This document shows positions 18,183 through 26,219 of a stretch of DNA of 64,000 bases, piece by piece. The stretch is taken from NCBI GenBank assembly GCA_963781805.1, contig CAWAHF010000004.1, forward strand, positions 5,890,001 to 5,954,000, read 5' to 3'. The DNA is from JAFGPL01 sp963781805 (GTDB lineage Bacteria; Bacteroidota; Bacteroidia; Bacteroidales; UBA10428). Every line of letters begins with the position of its first letter. The stretch's first letter is position 1. The notes beneath the pieces are model-generated. The model worked only from the letters and a program-made list of their open reading frames with translations, was not told where the DNA came from and ran no database searches. Made by a program: the position numbers and the translations under genes.

Positions 18183-19745
18183 TTATTTTGCCCATGCCTC
18201 TCCTTCAGGAGTGCGCCTCCATTTAAAATATTCGTCCAATACTTCCAGCGAATTAACACTTGGTACCGGGCCAATATGTGGAAAAGGACCCAAATACATC
18301 ACTTCAGGATTGGCATCGCTAAAGGCTGGCCATTTGGGAACTCCTTCTCCATTGGGGTTACCGTATTTGGCAAAGTTAGTCCAATACGTACCCATTGCTT
18401 CCGAAAGTTCCAGGTCAGATATGGTAGTATTTGGGTTCAGAGTATCAAGGTTCATAAAAACATATCCCACATCCTGACCATGTGGTGAGCCATAACCATA
18501 TCGTGGTGAATCCTTAGGATAATCGGGATGCTGATCAAAATAATAATAGAAGACTTTAGATTTTCCGGTTTCTGACTGAAGTCGTGCCCAACTCCAGGTA
18601 TGCCATCCGAAAGCAGCGTCGCGAGCCAGATCACGAGCAGTTTTCGGAACATTATCTTTTCCGACTGGATAGGCTTGTATTAATGTATCGGCAAATTTAC
18701 CATACCGCTTTACAACGCCAGCGATATACTCTTCAGGTGTTTTTTCCCTTGAAAAGCTTGCCCCTTCATCCGAATTGTAACCAATAAGTACAGGAACGTC
18801 ATTATAATTACCGGTTTCATATAATTTATATTGATCATCGGGTATAACATATCCATCAACGATAGGCCATCCTGATCCCATCCCAAATCCCATGGGCAAT
18901 TTGTCTGCCTCTATTTTTCGAAGTTCGGCAATGGAAGACACACCGGCTTTTTGAGCATAGGTTTCGCCATCAGCTTCAGCCTGCTTCAAAGTTTTCATGT
19001 TTTCTCCCGGATATGTAGTTAGACGCGTCGGTCCAAATGAGCCTCCACTCTGAGATATAGCACCTTGAAATAGTCCTTTGGCCAAAGGTGAGGCACATAA
19101 CATGCTCACAGAAATTCCTCCCGCAGATTCGCCAAAAATGGTTACTTTTTTCGGGTCACCTCCGAAAGCTGCAATATTTTTTTGTACCCATTTAAGGCCT
19201 GCAATCTGATCAAGCAAACCATAATTTCCCGAAACGTGATGCGGATTTTCGGCGCTTAACTCAGGATGAGCCAGAAAGCCAAGCTGACCTACTCGGTAAG
19301 CAATACTTACCAAAACAACTCCTTTTTTTGCCAGATTTTCGCCACTGTACACGGGTTCAGCTGTTGATCCAAAACTAAATCCACCGCCATAGATCCAGAC
19401 CAGAACTGGCAGTTTTTCTTTGGTTGACTTTGCCGGTGTCCAGACATTCAGGTACAGGCAATCCTCACTTTTGCCCGATGGAGGATTTCCTCCCTGCATA
19501 GGAGCCGGAGCAAATTTGGAGGTTGGCATAATTCCTTTCCATTTTTCAACAGGTTGTGGGGCTTTCCAACGAAGATCCCCAACCGGTGGAGCTGCAAATG
19601 GAATCCCTTTGAAGATAATTAAATCATTTGTAACAGTACCTTGTATCCATCCACCTTCAACCTTAACCTGCCCTGGTTTACGCGTAGTACAGGCAGTTGC
19701 TGCAAGTAGTAATATAGTAAATAGTAATAAGTATATTTTTTTCAT
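18183..19745 (-). CDS. type-B carboxylesterase, lipoprotein
   Basis: A 520-residue alpha/beta hydrolase of the carboxylesterase type-B family. It opens with a lipoprotein signal (lipobox AATAC, Cys19). Family marks follow: IFKGIPFAAPPVGDLRW, EDCLYLNVW, IYGGGFSFGS for the oxyanion hole, and the nucleophile Ser207 in FGESAGG. The catalytic His is probably in the YGSPHGQDVGYVF block near residue 420. Such enzymes hydrolyse a wide range of carboxylic esters. In this cluster it may remove acyl or aromatic groups from hemicellulose fragments (inference). It is followed closely by the TAXI-like gene. Confidence 0.88.
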   Translation of the reverse strand: MKKIYLLLFTILLLAATACTTRKPGQVKVEGGWIQGTVTNDLIIFKGIPFAAPPVGDLRWKAPQPVEKWKGIMPTSKFAPAPMQGGNPPSGKSEDCLYLNVWTPAKSTKEKLPVLVWIYGGGFSFGSTAEPVYSGENLAKKGVVLVSIAYRVGQLGFLAHPELSAENPHHVSGNYGLLDQIAGLKWVQKNIAAFGGDPKKVTIFGESAGGISVSMLCASPLAKGLFQGAISQSGGSFGPTRLTTYPGENMKTLKQAEADGETYAQKAGVSSIAELRKIEADKLPMGFGMGSGWPIVDGYVIPDDQYKLYETGNYNDVPVLIGYNSDEGASFSREKTPEEYIAGVVKRYGKFADTLIQAYPVGKDNVPKTARDLARDAAFGWHTWSWARLQSETGKSKVFYYYFDQHPDYPKDSPRYGYGSPHGQDVGYVFMNLDTLNPNTTISDLELSEAMGTYWTNFAKYGNPNGEGVPKWPAFSDANPEVMYLGPFPHIGPVPSVNSLEVLDEYFKWRRTPEGEAWAK

Positions 19746-19847
19746 AATTTATATAGGTTTTATTTATTTGAAAAATCAATATCTCTTCATTTTAATTTAT
19801 CCAATATTTCCTGATTAGCCAAGGTAATCAAATACAGAAAATAATGT

Positions 19848-22442
19848 TTATTGAATCATAATCTTATTCATCTTCAAATCTTTGGTATCAGAACTAGTTC
19901 CATAATAAACTTCATATTCACCAGACGCAACAGTCATTTTACCACTTCTTTTGTCGTAAAATTCAAAGGATTTATAAGGCAGGTTAATAATAGCAAGACT
20001 GGTTTTACCGGCAGCTACATAGATCTTTTGAAAGCCTTTTAAGGTCTTAAATGGGCCATCGGCATCGTTAACTTTATGAATGTATACCTGAACTACTTCT
20101 GATCCGTCACGTTTCCCTGTATTTGATACAGGAATGGTAAGCTCTGCCGATTCGTCAGACTTAATCGATGTTTTGCTCAATTTTGCATTACCAATCAAAA
20201 ATGATGTATAACTCAAACCATATCCAAACGGGAACAGTGGATCGGACATGTACCGATAAGTACGACCTTTCATTGAATAATCTTCAAAATCTGGCAATTG
20301 TTGTAAATTCTTATAAAAAGTGATGGGAAGTTTACCCGATGGATTATAATCGCCGAATAAAACATCAGCAACTGCTTGTCCGCCCGATTCACCCCCATAC
20401 CATGCCTGCAATATTGCATCGCAGTTTTGGGTTTCGGGGACTAATCCGATGGCTGAGCCTGAACAGTTAATAAATATTATCTTCTTACCGGCTTGCTTTA
20501 AAGCTTTCAGACAATTTCGCTGTACGGTCGGAAGCTCAATATCAGTACGATCGCCGCCCCTGAAACCTGGCAGGAAAACAGGCATCTCTTCTCCTTCCAA
20601 TCGCGGTGAGATACCACCGGCAAAAATGACCAAATCGACACTTTTCAATTTTTCGATTAGCGTTTCGAACTGAACAGGAAATTCTTTTCCGAAATTCAGG
20701 TTAAGGCTGGCTGTCCAGTTATTCTCCTGCCGGAAATACACTTCTATCCGATATTCTTTGCCTGCTTCGACTTTTACATATGCTTTCATTGGTAAGGGTC
20801 TCCAGGAGTCAAAGCTAGACAGGGTATCCCCGTTAACAATAAGACAAAATCCTCCGCAAACTTTGAATTTGAAAGCAATTTCTCCTGGCTGTGTAGGTTT
20901 ATAAACTGTTTCGTATTTAGCAGAGAATTTGTCACGATGAACACCAGGGCTGAAAACCTTCTTATCGGCAGCGGTCAACCGGAGAGGATTTTTAATTTGC
21001 TCAGTAGCAACAATATCTCCTTCATAATCCTGGTTGTTCCAATAGGTAGCTTTAATACCAGCTTTATCATCAATTGAGCAATTAGCAATTTCGCTTTCAA
21101 TAACTTTGTCCTCAACAATATCGCAAGCCTTATCATATACTATCTTATCAGCAGGAATCTTGGATTTGATACCATCCAGTATGGTAATAGTATTGACAGG
21201 TGTGCCATTGTAACTACCCCACATGAGAGGTTTATCATCCGCATTTGGACCGATTATAGCAACTTTTTTACCGGATTTCGATAAAGGTAAAATGTTGTTT
21301 TTATTCTGCAACAAAGTCATTGTTTCCTGAGCCATTCTTAGAGCTAATTTTTGATGTTCGCCGGAATTGATTACAGAAGCGGGGATCCGGGTCCATGGAA
21401 CCAGTGAATCGGAATCCATTTCACCCAGAGAGATTCTGCCTTCAATGACCCTCATCAAATGTTTATTAATTTCCTCTTCGCTAATTAAACCTCTGGACAC
21501 GGCATCGGGCAATTTATTGAAAGAATATCCCAGCCAAACACATTCTACATCGGTTCCTGCCAAAACACTCCTCGCTGAAGCATGGATTGCATCCGAAGAA
21601 ACTTTATGAGTAGTAAAGAAATCGGTGACTGCTCCGCAATCAGAAACAACTAAGTATTTAAATCCCCAGTCATCTCTCAAAATATTTTGAAGCAAACGAG
21701 TATTACCGCAACAAGGCTCGTCATCCAGACGCTGATAAGCGCACATTACCTCACGAACATCAGCTTGCTGAACGAGCGCTTTAAATGCAGGAAGATAGGT
21801 TTCCCATAAGTCACGAGGATCCAAATTGTTGATATTGAGAGTGTGGCGGCTCCATTCGGGACCCGAGTGAACCGCATAATGCTTGGCGCAAGCCAATAAT
21901 TCTCTGTATTTTGCTTCGGACGGGCCTTGTAATCCCTTCACAACGGAAATACCCATACGTGATGTCAGGTAAGGATCTTCGCCGTATGTTTCCTGACCTC
22001 GTCCCCAACGAGGATCGCGAAATATATTGATATTGGGTGTCCAAACGGAGAGGCTTAAAAACCGCCGGTTTTCAAGACCCCTTTTCATGGCAATATTATA
22101 CCTGGCACGGGTTTCATCAGAAACAGCTCTGAAAATTTGGTAAACTAATGTATCATCGAAGGATGCAGCCATACCTATGGGTTGGGGAAATACTGTTACA
22201 CTATCATTATTTGCCAGCCCATGCAATGCTTCGCTCCACCAGTTAAATTCTTTTATTCCGAGGCGTGGAATGGCCTCCGAAACATCGCACATCAGAATTG
22301 CTTTTTCATCTAGTGTGAGACGAGTAATTAAGTCCTTTGCCCTTTCTTCGGGATTTAAATTTGGGTTTTGATACGGCAATTGTTGACCAAGAAGGTTTAT
22401 TGTAAATAAAAGGCCTATAAAGATTTGTGCTCCTTTTTTCAT
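19848..22442 (-). CDS. GH3 beta-xylosidase/beta-glucosidase with PA14 domain (copy 1)
   Basis: An 864-residue secreted GH3 enzyme. The barrel (about 25-330) includes FNWWSEALHG, NIFRDPRWGRGQETYGEDP, LACAKHYAVHSGPE and nucleophile Asp268 in VVSDCGAV. The second alpha/beta-sandwich is interrupted by a PA14 domain (about 450-590), then resumes with QAWYGGESGGQAVADVLFG. A C-terminal fibronectin-III-like domain begins near residue 760. The barrel motifs match the bacterial beta-xylosidase branch of GH3, so xylo-oligosaccharides are the likely substrate (inference). A close paralogue lies at 26220-28805; the region around the nucleophile is almost identical in the two. Confidence 0.9.
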   Translation of the reverse strand: MKKGAQIFIGLLFTINLLGQQLPYQNPNLNPEERAKDLITRLTLDEKAILMCDVSEAIPRLGIKEFNWWSEALHGLANNDSVTVFPQPIGMAASFDDTLVYQIFRAVSDETRARYNIAMKRGLENRRFLSLSVWTPNINIFRDPRWGRGQETYGEDPYLTSRMGISVVKGLQGPSEAKYRELLACAKHYAVHSGPEWSRHTLNINNLDPRDLWETYLPAFKALVQQADVREVMCAYQRLDDEPCCGNTRLLQNILRDDWGFKYLVVSDCGAVTDFFTTHKVSSDAIHASARSVLAGTDVECVWLGYSFNKLPDAVSRGLISEEEINKHLMRVIEGRISLGEMDSDSLVPWTRIPASVINSGEHQKLALRMAQETMTLLQNKNNILPLSKSGKKVAIIGPNADDKPLMWGSYNGTPVNTITILDGIKSKIPADKIVYDKACDIVEDKVIESEIANCSIDDKAGIKATYWNNQDYEGDIVATEQIKNPLRLTAADKKVFSPGVHRDKFSAKYETVYKPTQPGEIAFKFKVCGGFCLIVNGDTLSSFDSWRPLPMKAYVKVEAGKEYRIEVYFRQENNWTASLNLNFGKEFPVQFETLIEKLKSVDLVIFAGGISPRLEGEEMPVFLPGFRGGDRTDIELPTVQRNCLKALKQAGKKIIFINCSGSAIGLVPETQNCDAILQAWYGGESGGQAVADVLFGDYNPSGKLPITFYKNLQQLPDFEDYSMKGRTYRYMSDPLFPFGYGLSYTSFLIGNAKLSKTSIKSDESAELTIPVSNTGKRDGSEVVQVYIHKVNDADGPFKTLKGFQKIYVAAGKTSLAIINLPYKSFEFYDKRSGKMTVASGEYEVYYGTSSDTKDLKMNKIMIQ

Positions 22443-22462
22443 ATTTATTGGATTAGTTTTTA

Positions 22463-24190
22463 TTAGTTAATTTCAATTACGTTTTTACCATTTGTAATAC
22501 CACTTTCGTTAAAAGCATCAATTGTGAAATAATATTTCTGAAGACTGTTTAAACTTCTAATGGTTAAAGAATCAGCATCAAATATTTGGTAATTATTATA
22601 TAATTTGTTTTTTTGGGTTCCATACCTTATATTGTAACCAATGGCACCGGGAGTTTTTGTCCAGTTTAACTTCACAATACATCGGTCTGAATCAGGCCGA
22701 ATTAAACTTAAATTTTCAACTGATAACGGGGCTTTTCCGCCTGCATTACCAAATACACGAAGTCCCGCAAGAGCAAAAGTGCCGTCTGGCACCTTATAGT
22801 TGGTAAGTTTTATGTAACGGACTTTGATTGGTTTTGTCAATTCAATATAATCGTGTGGAACATCAGATTTATTCTGTGTTTTGTCTGCCAAAGTTTTCCA
22901 GCTTTTATCGTCGGTTGAGTATTCGAGAAGATACTGATGGAAAATACCAGGATTTCGCCCCAGGAGCCTGATATCGTTTTCAGCATAATTGATTTGAATG
23001 GCATTTACTGCACATTCTTTCTGTAAATCAAGAGATATCCATTCGCCTCTGTTACCTGTCTTAGCGCTCCAGTAAGAACGTATATCTTCATTGACGGCAT
23101 AACTTTTTGGATGGTTAGGTAATTCCGAAGAAACTTTTACAGTTTTGTTGTAAGAAAGCAACATCCAATCAGAAAACAACTCCTTAGGACCAGCTATTTT
23201 TTTTATAGGAATTTTAAATGGAAAATCACCAAAACCAGTGTAAACATAAAACTCTCCATCTTTGTCGAAAAAGGCGGGAAATAATCCTAACCTACGCTCG
23301 AACATGTGTTTTTGTGAAATCGTCATGGTTGAGATGTGCCAAAAGTTACCATATTTATCCAGAAAGGTACTGCTATGACCGGCACTGGCAATAAATCCAG
23401 CGGGTTTATATGAACAAGGATTATGATTGGCCAATTTAAATGGGCCAAGAGGATTATCCGAAACATATACTCCGTCGCAATAACTTTTATATTCAGTTCC
23501 CGGAACGGCATATTGCAGGTAGTATCTTCCATTATATTTTGTCATCCAGGCTCCCTCTATCCATGGATTTTCGGCAAGTTCATTATAATCGCCTTTTCGT
23601 TCCCATCCGTAAATGTCTCTATGGCTGTTAAAGAGGTCAGCAGGTTTTCCTATTGGATTAAAAGTCTTTGTATCCAGTTCAACCCCATGTATTGGATTCA
23701 CATTAGAACAGCCATAATAAAGGTATATACGCCCATCGTCATTTACAAACAAGCAGGGATCCCATAATCCGTTTTGAAATGTTACATCAAACCTTTTCCA
23801 GACTCCAGATTTTGGATCTGCTGTTTTATAGATTGCCTGAATATCTGAAGAAGTCATAAAATATACTGTATCATTTATGGTCATGGCTGTGGGAGCATAA
23901 TCTTCCAGAGGAAGGTCACCGGTAGTTATTAAATCCCAATGGATTAAATCTGTTGAGTGCCAGTATCCTCCCGATTTGGATGCAAATAAATAATATTCTC
24001 CCTTAAACGTTAGCATTGCAGGGTCTGCTGCCTCACGCCTTGACGGAGTGTCAAGACAAAAGCGATAACTTAAATTTAATGGATTACAAATGGTTGTTTG
24101 ATAATCATTCTTTGGATCGCTATTTTGAGCTACGGCGAACGCCCCTGCAACCAGGCCAACTATTGTCAGAATTTTTTTTAGCTGTGTCAT
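22463..24190 (-). CDS. GH43 with discoidin-like and fibronectin-III domains
   Basis: A 575-residue secreted enzyme. The beta-propeller (about 30-335) carries the GH43 triad: Asp56 (EAADPAM), Asp144 (LWDPCLF) and Glu212 (WIEGAWM). A discoidin/F5-8C-type domain follows (about 345-482, WISLDLQKECAVNAIQINYAE) and then a fibronectin-III-like domain (about 490-575). The extra domains probably bind carbohydrate or space the enzyme on the cell surface. GH43 activities are beta-xylosidase, arabinofuranosidase and relatives; subfamily not set. It is 20 bases upstream of GH3 copy 1 and 5 bases downstream of the double esterase, so the three form one tight unit. Confidence 0.85.
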   Translation of the reverse strand: MTQLKKILTIVGLVAGAFAVAQNSDPKNDYQTTICNPLNLSYRFCLDTPSRREAADPAMLTFKGEYYLFASKSGGYWHSTDLIHWDLITTGDLPLEDYAPTAMTINDTVYFMTSSDIQAIYKTADPKSGVWKRFDVTFQNGLWDPCLFVNDDGRIYLYYGCSNVNPIHGVELDTKTFNPIGKPADLFNSHRDIYGWERKGDYNELAENPWIEGAWMTKYNGRYYLQYAVPGTEYKSYCDGVYVSDNPLGPFKLANHNPCSYKPAGFIASAGHSSTFLDKYGNFWHISTMTISQKHMFERRLGLFPAFFDKDGEFYVYTGFGDFPFKIPIKKIAGPKELFSDWMLLSYNKTVKVSSELPNHPKSYAVNEDIRSYWSAKTGNRGEWISLDLQKECAVNAIQINYAENDIRLLGRNPGIFHQYLLEYSTDDKSWKTLADKTQNKSDVPHDYIELTKPIKVRYIKLTNYKVPDGTFALAGLRVFGNAGGKAPLSVENLSLIRPDSDRCIVKLNWTKTPGAIGYNIRYGTQKNKLYNNYQIFDADSLTIRSLNSLQKYYFTIDAFNESGITNGKNVIEIN

Positions 24191-24195
24191 TATCT

Positions 24196-26115
24196 CTATT
24201 TAAATAATAGCTGGGCAAAATTGTACAGGTTGTTTCTCCAAACCGGCCAGGTATGCCCTCCCGGATATTCACTGTATTTATAGTTAATCTTCATTTCATC
24301 GAATTTGGCTACCATGCTTTGGCCGTTTTTCCATGCAATATCTTCTTTACCTCCTTCTGAAATCCAGAATAGTTTTAAGTTACTGTTTATTTTATCAGCG
24401 TTGTCTTTCATAAACTCATATTGTGAATCGGCCAGATCTTTTTGCATAGGCTGAATCCATCCTGAACTGAATACGCCCAGATATGAAAACCTGTCGGTAT
24501 TATTTATACCGACATAAAGTGTTTGAATACCACCCATTGATAATCCGGCAAGAGCACGGAAATTTGATTCAGTTTTGACACGATAATTCTTTTCCACAAA
24601 CGGGATGACACATTGTTGCAGTTCTTTTTCAAACACTTTCAATACTTCCTCGCCAAAGCCGCGTAAAGGTATATTTCCATCAGGCATGACTACAATCATA
24701 GGTATAGCCTTTTTTTCGGCAATAAGATTGTCAAGGATCAAATCGGTTTTTCCCTGGGTAGCCCAACCTCGTTCATCTTCGCCACCACCGTGTAGGATGT
24801 ACAATACAGGATATTTCTCGCTGGTATTTTCATTATATCCGGGAGGTGTATACATGTAAAACTTTCGCCATGAGTTGGTTACATCGGAATAATAATTTTT
24901 AATACGAATATCCCCATGAGGAACATTTCTAAGTTCATAATAGCCGTCACCTTTAAAAGGAACCTCGAATCCACTTGCCATACGGCCCATTCCATAGAAT
25001 GTTTCGCTTGCAGGATCGCAAACCGGCAAATCATCAATAATTAATGAATAATAATGAAATCCTTCACTTAAAGAATCGGTTGTTACTTCCCAAATACCAT
25101 CGCTATTTTTCACCATATCATATTTTTTAGCTAAATCAAGTTGTAACTTTTGTGCATGCGGGGCTTTTATCTGAAATATAGCATGACCATCAGGTAAAAT
25201 TTGCGGGTACTTAGCCGATCTTACATCGGTTTCAACAGGTCGGCCTGTATTACTTATTTTATCAAACGTTGCAGGATCTACCGGTTTGAATAATAATTGT
25301 GAAAACATATACAAGCTGTTCTTCCATACTTTAAAGTCATGATAACCATGATCAATGTAATAAATATGAGGGACATCGTTTGCCTTGAGATAGTCATGGG
25401 TACGTTGACTAAACGTAATAAGTCCGTCTTTATCGCCACAGGAAATCCAAAGAAGTTTAAGCATTTGTTTTGCTTTCGCCGGATCAGGTACAAGTTCTTC
25501 CGGTTTTTTTGTATTGGGAGCTGATGAGAATCCCCCTATCCATGCAAATTTATCCAGATTGCCCAATCCAAAATTCAGCGATTGTCCTCCGCCCATCGAT
25601 AAACCTGCAATTGCCCTATGTTCCCTGTCTTTAATAACCGGGTATTTCTTTTCGATAAATGGAATCAGGTCGTTAATTAAGTCTTTTTCGAAAGTGGCAA
25701 ATGCCTCAACTTTTTCTTTATCAAAAATGTTTCCGGTAGCGCGATCATCTTTCATTGCCCTTCCATTTGGCATGACAACAATCATGGGTTCGATTTTATT
25801 TTCAGCATAAAGGTTATCAAGAATTACCTGAGGCTGTCCACCATTGTACCACTCTTTTTCATCGCCACCAATACCATGCAACAGATACAGCACAGGATAT
25901 TTTTTGTCTTTGTCAAATCCCGGAGGTGTATATATTAAAGTTCTCCGTTCTGTACCAACTGTTTTTGATTTATAAGTAACAGTATCTATTGTACCGTGAG
26001 GAATATCGGTTCGCAAGATATCAAAGCCTTGAGGGGCATATTTTATCAGATTTTGACTATCAGCCATAATATTAAATAATAACAAGGCCGAACATAGTAA
26101 GCAATATTTTTTCAT
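24196..26115 (-). CDS. two-headed CE1-like esterase (two esterase-D domains)
   Basis: A secreted protein with two full alpha/beta-hydrolase domains. The open frame reaches 26163, but the ATG at 26115 starts a clear signal peptide (MKKYCLLCSALLLF) and is preferred, giving 639 residues. Domain 1 (about 40-280) has nucleophile GLSMGG and His in DHGYHDF. An early-set beta domain (about 300-390) links to domain 2 (about 400-639), with a second GLSMGG and His in PGGHTW. The linker plus domain 2 has the same layout as the single esterases at 29121 and 30291. CE1 relatives are feruloyl and acetyl xylan esterases, so it may strip two kinds of ester (inference). Confidence 0.85.
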   Translation of the reverse strand: MKKYCLLCSALLLFNIMADSQNLIKYAPQGFDILRTDIPHGTIDTVTYKSKTVGTERRTLIYTPPGFDKDKKYPVLYLLHGIGGDEKEWYNGGQPQVILDNLYAENKIEPMIVVMPNGRAMKDDRATGNIFDKEKVEAFATFEKDLINDLIPFIEKKYPVIKDREHRAIAGLSMGGGQSLNFGLGNLDKFAWIGGFSSAPNTKKPEELVPDPAKAKQMLKLLWISCGDKDGLITFSQRTHDYLKANDVPHIYYIDHGYHDFKVWKNSLYMFSQLLFKPVDPATFDKISNTGRPVETDVRSAKYPQILPDGHAIFQIKAPHAQKLQLDLAKKYDMVKNSDGIWEVTTDSLSEGFHYYSLIIDDLPVCDPASETFYGMGRMASGFEVPFKGDGYYELRNVPHGDIRIKNYYSDVTNSWRKFYMYTPPGYNENTSEKYPVLYILHGGGEDERGWATQGKTDLILDNLIAEKKAIPMIVVMPDGNIPLRGFGEEVLKVFEKELQQCVIPFVEKNYRVKTESNFRALAGLSMGGIQTLYVGINNTDRFSYLGVFSSGWIQPMQKDLADSQYEFMKDNADKINSNLKLFWISEGGKEDIAWKNGQSMVAKFDEMKINYKYSEYPGGHTWPVWRNNLYNFAQLLFK

Positions 26116-26122
26116 GGTATAA

Positions 26123-26218
26123 TTAATGTTTTGATTTGTCTGATAATTCATTGTTTTGAGCAAAAAGGGTACTGTAAAATGCTAAAATAAACAGCGCTAT
26201 CCAAATTGTTTTTTTCAT
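26123..26218 (-). pseudogene. relic ORF encoding a signal peptide and little else (31 aa)
   Basis: Read by hand from the sequence. Directly after the stop of GH3 copy 2, separated by one base, an ATG at 26216-26218 opens a frame whose product begins MKKTIWIALFILAFYST and reaches LFAQ, a full Bacteroidota-style signal peptide with cleavage site. It then stops after about ten more residues (NNELSDKSKH). The next gene, the double esterase, starts 7 bases later with its own signal peptide. This looks like the 5' end of a lost secreted-protein gene, although a short leader peptide is possible. There is no database evidence behind this call. Confidence 0.5.
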
Positions 26219-26219
26219 T

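Noticed and set aside
18173..18274. N-terminal extension of the TAXI-like protein
   Set aside because: It overlaps the esterase coding end and delays the signal peptide, which begins at 18172.
17084..19745. A complete TRAP transporter
   Set aside because: Only a binding-protein-like gene is present; neighbouring genes are an esterase and a GH27.
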